From JACKIP01 sp963710165 (GTDB lineage Bacteria; Pseudomonadota; Alphaproteobacteria; Micavibrionales; Micavibrionaceae), in assembly GCA_963710165.1 (NCBI GenBank), contig CAVPYZ010000005.1:62001-126000 (forward strand): 64,000 nucleotides of DNA. The letters are read 5' to 3'. Shown here piece by piece: positions 61,190 through 64,000 of the stretch (within the stretch, counting starts at the first letter, position 1; every line of letters starts with the position of its first letter). Both the position numbers and the translations under genes were made by a program. The notes under the pieces were generated by a model. The model was not told the DNA's origin and ran no database searches. It worked only from the letters and a program-made list of their open reading frames with translations.

Positions 61190-61285
61190 TCTGCCCTGTG
61201 AGTTTATTATTAATTGGATAATGTTAGTTAGATTGTATGATATAAAGGTCAAGCATATATATATCAAGATAAAAAAGATAAGCTT

Positions 61286-62248
61286 ATGAAAAGACTGAAA
61301 GATTTATCCTGTTGGATTGTCACCGAAGGTATGGCGGGAACAGAAAACCAATGTATAGGTGTTGCCAATGCTTTGGGCGTCACATCCCAAATTTTCAAAA
61401 GCGGTTTAAAACAGCCATGGGCAACATTTTCACCGTGGCTAGGTCTGGAAACACGCACAACTTTTGATATAAATTTCATACCGCCATGGCCGGATATTCT
61501 GATAACAAGCGGCAGAAAAGCAATTGCCGCCGCGCGCTACATCAAGAAGCAAAGCGCGGGTAAAACCTTCACGGTTCATTTGCAAGATCCGCGTGTAAAT
61601 CCGAACCAGTTTGATCTGGTGGCTGTACCATACCATGACCCGACACGCGGCGAAAATGTGATTGTTACCGATACCGCTCCGAATAAAATTACCGACCAAG
61701 CCCTTCTTGAGGCAAAGAATGATTTTAAACAATTTGCACAATATACCTCTCCTGTAATCTCTGTTTTGATAGGAGGGAAAAGCAAAGCTTATGAGATGAC
61801 GCAAAACACGGTTAGTGATCTGATCTCCAAGCTTCAGAACATACAAAAGGAACATAACGCAACGCTTCTCATAACGGCTTCTCGCAGGACAGGAGAGGAG
61901 AGCAGGGCGCTTTTAAATCAGGCATTCCCAAATAATAAGCAGACGTTTTTCTGGGACGGGGAGGGCGATAACCCCTATATCGCATTCCTTGGCTATGCCG
62001 ATTATATCTTGGTAACAGCGGATAGCGTTTCAATGGTATCCGATGCCCTATCAACTGGCACACCAACTTATATTATTCCGTTAGAGGGAGGGGCACGACG
62101 CATCGATCTGTTTCATCGTCATATTATCGATCAAGGATATGCCAGAAAATTCGAAGGTAAAATTGAAGAATACGCATATAATCCCGTTTGTGCATCAGAT
62201 CAAATTGCACAAGACATTCATAAGAAACTGGGGATGAGACGCGATTAA
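61286..62248 (+). CDS. ELM1/GtrOC1-family (DUF1022) protein, 320 aa
   Basis: Resembles the mitochondrial fission ELM1 family and has a glycosyltransferase-like fold. Typical segments are CWIVTEGMAGTENQCIGVANALG, here from residue 8, then PDILITSGRKAIAAARYIK, HLQDPRVNP and LVTADSVSMVSDALSTGTPT, the last resembling a nucleotide-sugar site. The bacterial role is unclear, perhaps envelope glycan synthesis. It is followed by trxB. Confidence 0.88.
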   Translation: MKRLKDLSCWIVTEGMAGTENQCIGVANALGVTSQIFKSGLKQPWATFSPWLGLETRTTFDINFIPPWPDILITSGRKAIAAARYIKKQSAGKTFTVHLQDPRVNPNQFDLVAVPYHDPTRGENVIVTDTAPNKITDQALLEAKNDFKQFAQYTSPVISVLIGGKSKAYEMTQNTVSDLISKLQNIQKEHNATLLITASRRTGEESRALLNQAFPNNKQTFFWDGEGDNPYIAFLGYADYILVTADSVSMVSDALSTGTPTYIIPLEGGARRIDLFHRHIIDQGYARKFEGKIEEYAYNPVCASDQIAQDIHKKLGMRRD

Positions 62249-62286
62249 GGCTTTACGCACCTTGAAAAGATTTCTAGGTTAGGATT

Positions 62287-63294
62287 ATGACACAAACACA
62301 ACATACAAAAGTTCTCATTATCGGTTCAGGCCCCGCTGGCTACACCGCCGCCATCTATGCCGCACGCGCCGGTTTAGAACCTGTACAGATATTGGGAAGA
62401 GAGCCGGGCGGCCAATTAACAATCACGACCGAGGTTGAAAACTACCCCGGTTTTGCAGAGGCTATTCAAGGCCCTTGGCTGATGGAACAAATGAAAGAGC
62501 AGGCAGAAAATGTCGGCACAAAAACGGTATATGATTTTATAACAGACGTTGATTTTTCCAAGATGCCTTTCACGGCAACATCGGAAAGCGGCGCAACCTT
62601 TACCGCAGACAGTATTATCATTTCAACAGGTGCAAAAGCGCGGTGGTTGGGCTTGGAATCCGAATATAAATTTCAGGGACTGGGCGTCTCCGCCTGCGCG
62701 ACATGTGACGGATTTTTCTTCAGAGGAAAAGAGGTCACGGTTATCGGCGGCGGTAATTCTGCTGTAGAGGAAGCCCTATTTCTTGCCAATATGGCTTCAA
62801 AAGTTACACTTATTCACCGTCGTGACGAATTACGCGCAGAGAAAATCATGCAAGAGCGTTTGTTCGCCCATGAAAAAATTGACGTTATTTGGGACACTGT
62901 TGTCGAAGAAGTTCTCGGCATTTCGCAAGATCAAGCAAAAGACAGTGATCAGCTACCGGGTATGACAGGATTACGTCTGAAAAACCGCAAAACAAATGAG
63001 GAAACAGAATTATCCGCGGAGGGAATGTTTGTCGCCATTGGTCATGACCCCGCGACCGAGATCTTTAAGGGTAAGTTGGAAATGGATACAGACGGATATA
63101 TTCTGGCAAAGCCGAATTCAACACAAACAAACATCCCCGGTGTATTTGCCGCAGGCGATGTAACTGACAAAGTATATCGTCAAGCCGTTACCGCCGCCGG
63201 AATGGGCTGCATGGCTGCATTAGAGGCAGATCGCTATCTCTCTGCTTTAGAAGATGATGTAAAAACACCTAAGTCTGCAGCAGCATATGGGTAG
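62287..63294 (+). CDS. trxB: Thioredoxin-disulfide reductase, 335 aa
   Basis: Reduces thioredoxin with NADPH through FAD and a redox Cys pair. The FAD site is IIGSGPAGYTAAIYAARAGL, the active site SACATCDGFFFRGKEV (C-A-T-C), the NADPH site VIGGGNSAVEEALFL and the C-terminal FAD contact GVFAAGDVTDKVYRQAVTAA. Full length with no breaks. The Lrp regulator opposite and the ELM1-family gene before it form the typical alphaproteobacterial context. Confidence 0.98.
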   Translation: MTQTQHTKVLIIGSGPAGYTAAIYAARAGLEPVQILGREPGGQLTITTEVENYPGFAEAIQGPWLMEQMKEQAENVGTKTVYDFITDVDFSKMPFTATSESGATFTADSIIISTGAKARWLGLESEYKFQGLGVSACATCDGFFFRGKEVTVIGGGNSAVEEALFLANMASKVTLIHRRDELRAEKIMQERLFAHEKIDVIWDTVVEEVLGISQDQAKDSDQLPGMTGLRLKNRKTNEETELSAEGMFVAIGHDPATEIFKGKLEMDTDGYILAKPNSTQTNIPGVFAAGDVTDKVYRQAVTAAGMGCMAALEADRYLSALEDDVKTPKSAAAYG

Positions 63295-63360
63295 GCCCTG
63301 ACTTATTTACCAAAAGTCGGTGCAAGGGCTTCATCAAGGCTTATAATTGGTGAGCCATTC

Positions 63361-64000
63361 TTACGATCTTCCTGTCGACGCAAGAGGGAATGGAACAGGC
63401 TGCTCATGCTGTGCACTTACTTTTTTACGTAGATTTACCGCAAAAGGTGCAACACGCTCAATTACTTGAGCAACAAATTGATGTAAATCCTCAATCCTTT
63501 CGGAAGGGATGAGAGCATTTACTTTTCCTGAGCGTTTTATAGTGGCAACAGTCATCTCAAAAGATAAATCTTCATGATTTGGCACTGTAAGTCTACTTAT
63601 ATGGGGGTGACCTAATTTTTTAAATCCGATGGGGGTAATTTTGATACCTAACTGACCTATGTGGTCAGCTAGTATTTTAAATTTGTCTTTGCTTGTTTTC
63701 ATTTCTTCATCAACCAGTTTTTCAAAAGTCTGCATTTCTCCCCATGTGTTATGGACAACATCTATCAAATCATCATCGATAGTGGCAGTGTTTAAAAAAG
63801 ATCTTGGATTGATGGCGCGACAATCCAAGCCAAAAATAGGGTGTGAGAATCGTAATGTAGATGTGTTTTTACCTGTTGTTAAGACGCCGTACTTTTCTTG
63901 AAATGATTTAAATGTTTTTTCTTCAAAAAAATGACTCATATATTCTCGTGCAACTCTATTCTGATCATCATCAGATATCGAACCATCAGATGCGACAGGC
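63361..64000 (-). CDS. Hypothetical protein, open at the window end
   Basis: At least 192 residues from an in-frame ATG at 63939, but the frame stays open to 64000 with coding-like residues (ISDDDQNRVAREYM), so the true start may lie outside the window. The protein is soluble and of mixed composition; I recognise no family. It points away from trxB, with 66 bases between the stops. Confidence 0.65.
   Translation of the reverse strand, partial: PVASDGSISDDDQNRVAREYMSHFFEEKTFKSFQEKYGVLTTGKNTSTLRFSHPIFGLDCRAINPRSFLNTATIDDDLIDVVHNTWGEMQTFEKLVDEEMKTSKDKFKILADHIGQLGIKITPIGFKKLGHPHISRLTVPNHEDLSFEMTVATIKRSGKVNALIPSERIEDLHQFVAQVIERVAPFAVNLRKKVSAQHEQPVPFPLASTGRS

Noticed and set aside
1..64000. CRISPR arrays, rRNA genes, insertion-sequence transposases
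   Set aside because: I looked for regularly spaced repeats, rRNA landmarks and DDE transposase motifs and saw none; the only recombinases are two tyrosine integrases and one serine resolvase.

Overview
The window is a piece of a flagellated, fairly AT-rich alphaproteobacterial chromosome. The evidence is the gene families and their order: a ubiquinol-cytochrome c chaperone, DUF177, rpmF, plsX, fabH, ihfA and a MerR regulator in a row; DUF6898 next to rpiB, glyA, nrdR and ribE; an Lrp regulator divergent from an ELM1-family protein; and short-form hisG. I cannot name the genus. The low GC and gene content would suit a deep-branching Rhodospirillales or Micavibrio-like lineage, but that is only a guess.

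Layout. Positions 1-1250 are chromosomal: the start of an outer-membrane beta-barrel gene and one small orphan. About 1267-9590 is a compact integrative element in tRNA-His, with an imperfect copy of the tRNA 3' end at its far side. It carries a tyrosine integrase, a RelE/HigB-like toxin with its antitoxin, an AlpA-like regulator, a Toprim primase-like protein, a DUF3631 ATPase and several unknown genes. Positions 9565-29866 are housekeeping: tRNA-His and tRNA-Leu, tig, clpP, flagellar motA/motB, a MarR regulator, an acyl-CoA dehydrogenase, rpiB-glyA-nrdR-ribE, an FMN riboswitch in front of a RibH2-type lumazine synthase, nusB, fliL, ppa, bamE and the rpmF-plsX-fabH-ihfA-merR cluster.

Positions 29902-47953 are an 18 kb genomic island in tRNA-Pro(GGG), bounded by a perfect 70 bp direct repeat. 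A 23 bp motif with one mismatch lies near both ends and probably holds integrase arm sites. Inside are an integrase translationally coupled to a metallophosphoesterase, a two-domain EVE-like plus Mrr-like nuclease, and a serine resolvase beside a res-like palindrome. Next comes a tightly packed five-gene minus-strand operon: degenerate-PLD SNF2 helicase, DUF4391, type III-like Mod, a membrane protein with a HEPN-like RNRVAH motif, and type III-like Res. Last is a 997-residue primase/helicase-like protein. The five-gene operon, especially its membrane HEPN-like member, is the best candidate for a poorly described defence system.

Positions 48021-64000 return to the chromosome: a histidine kinase and receiver pair, recJ, rplQ-rpoA-rpsK-rpsM, a thioredoxin-fold lipoprotein, hisG, murA, dcd, an aminoglycoside phosphotransferase-family kinase, greA, an Lrp regulator, an ELM1-family protein, trxB and an orphan open at the window end.

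Caution: five genes carry small indels (motB, the DUF4391 gene, mod, murA twice, greA). Correcting them restores full-length families. Because murA and greA are normally needed in one piece, I read most of these as consensus errors from the sequencing or assembly and annotate each as one gene.
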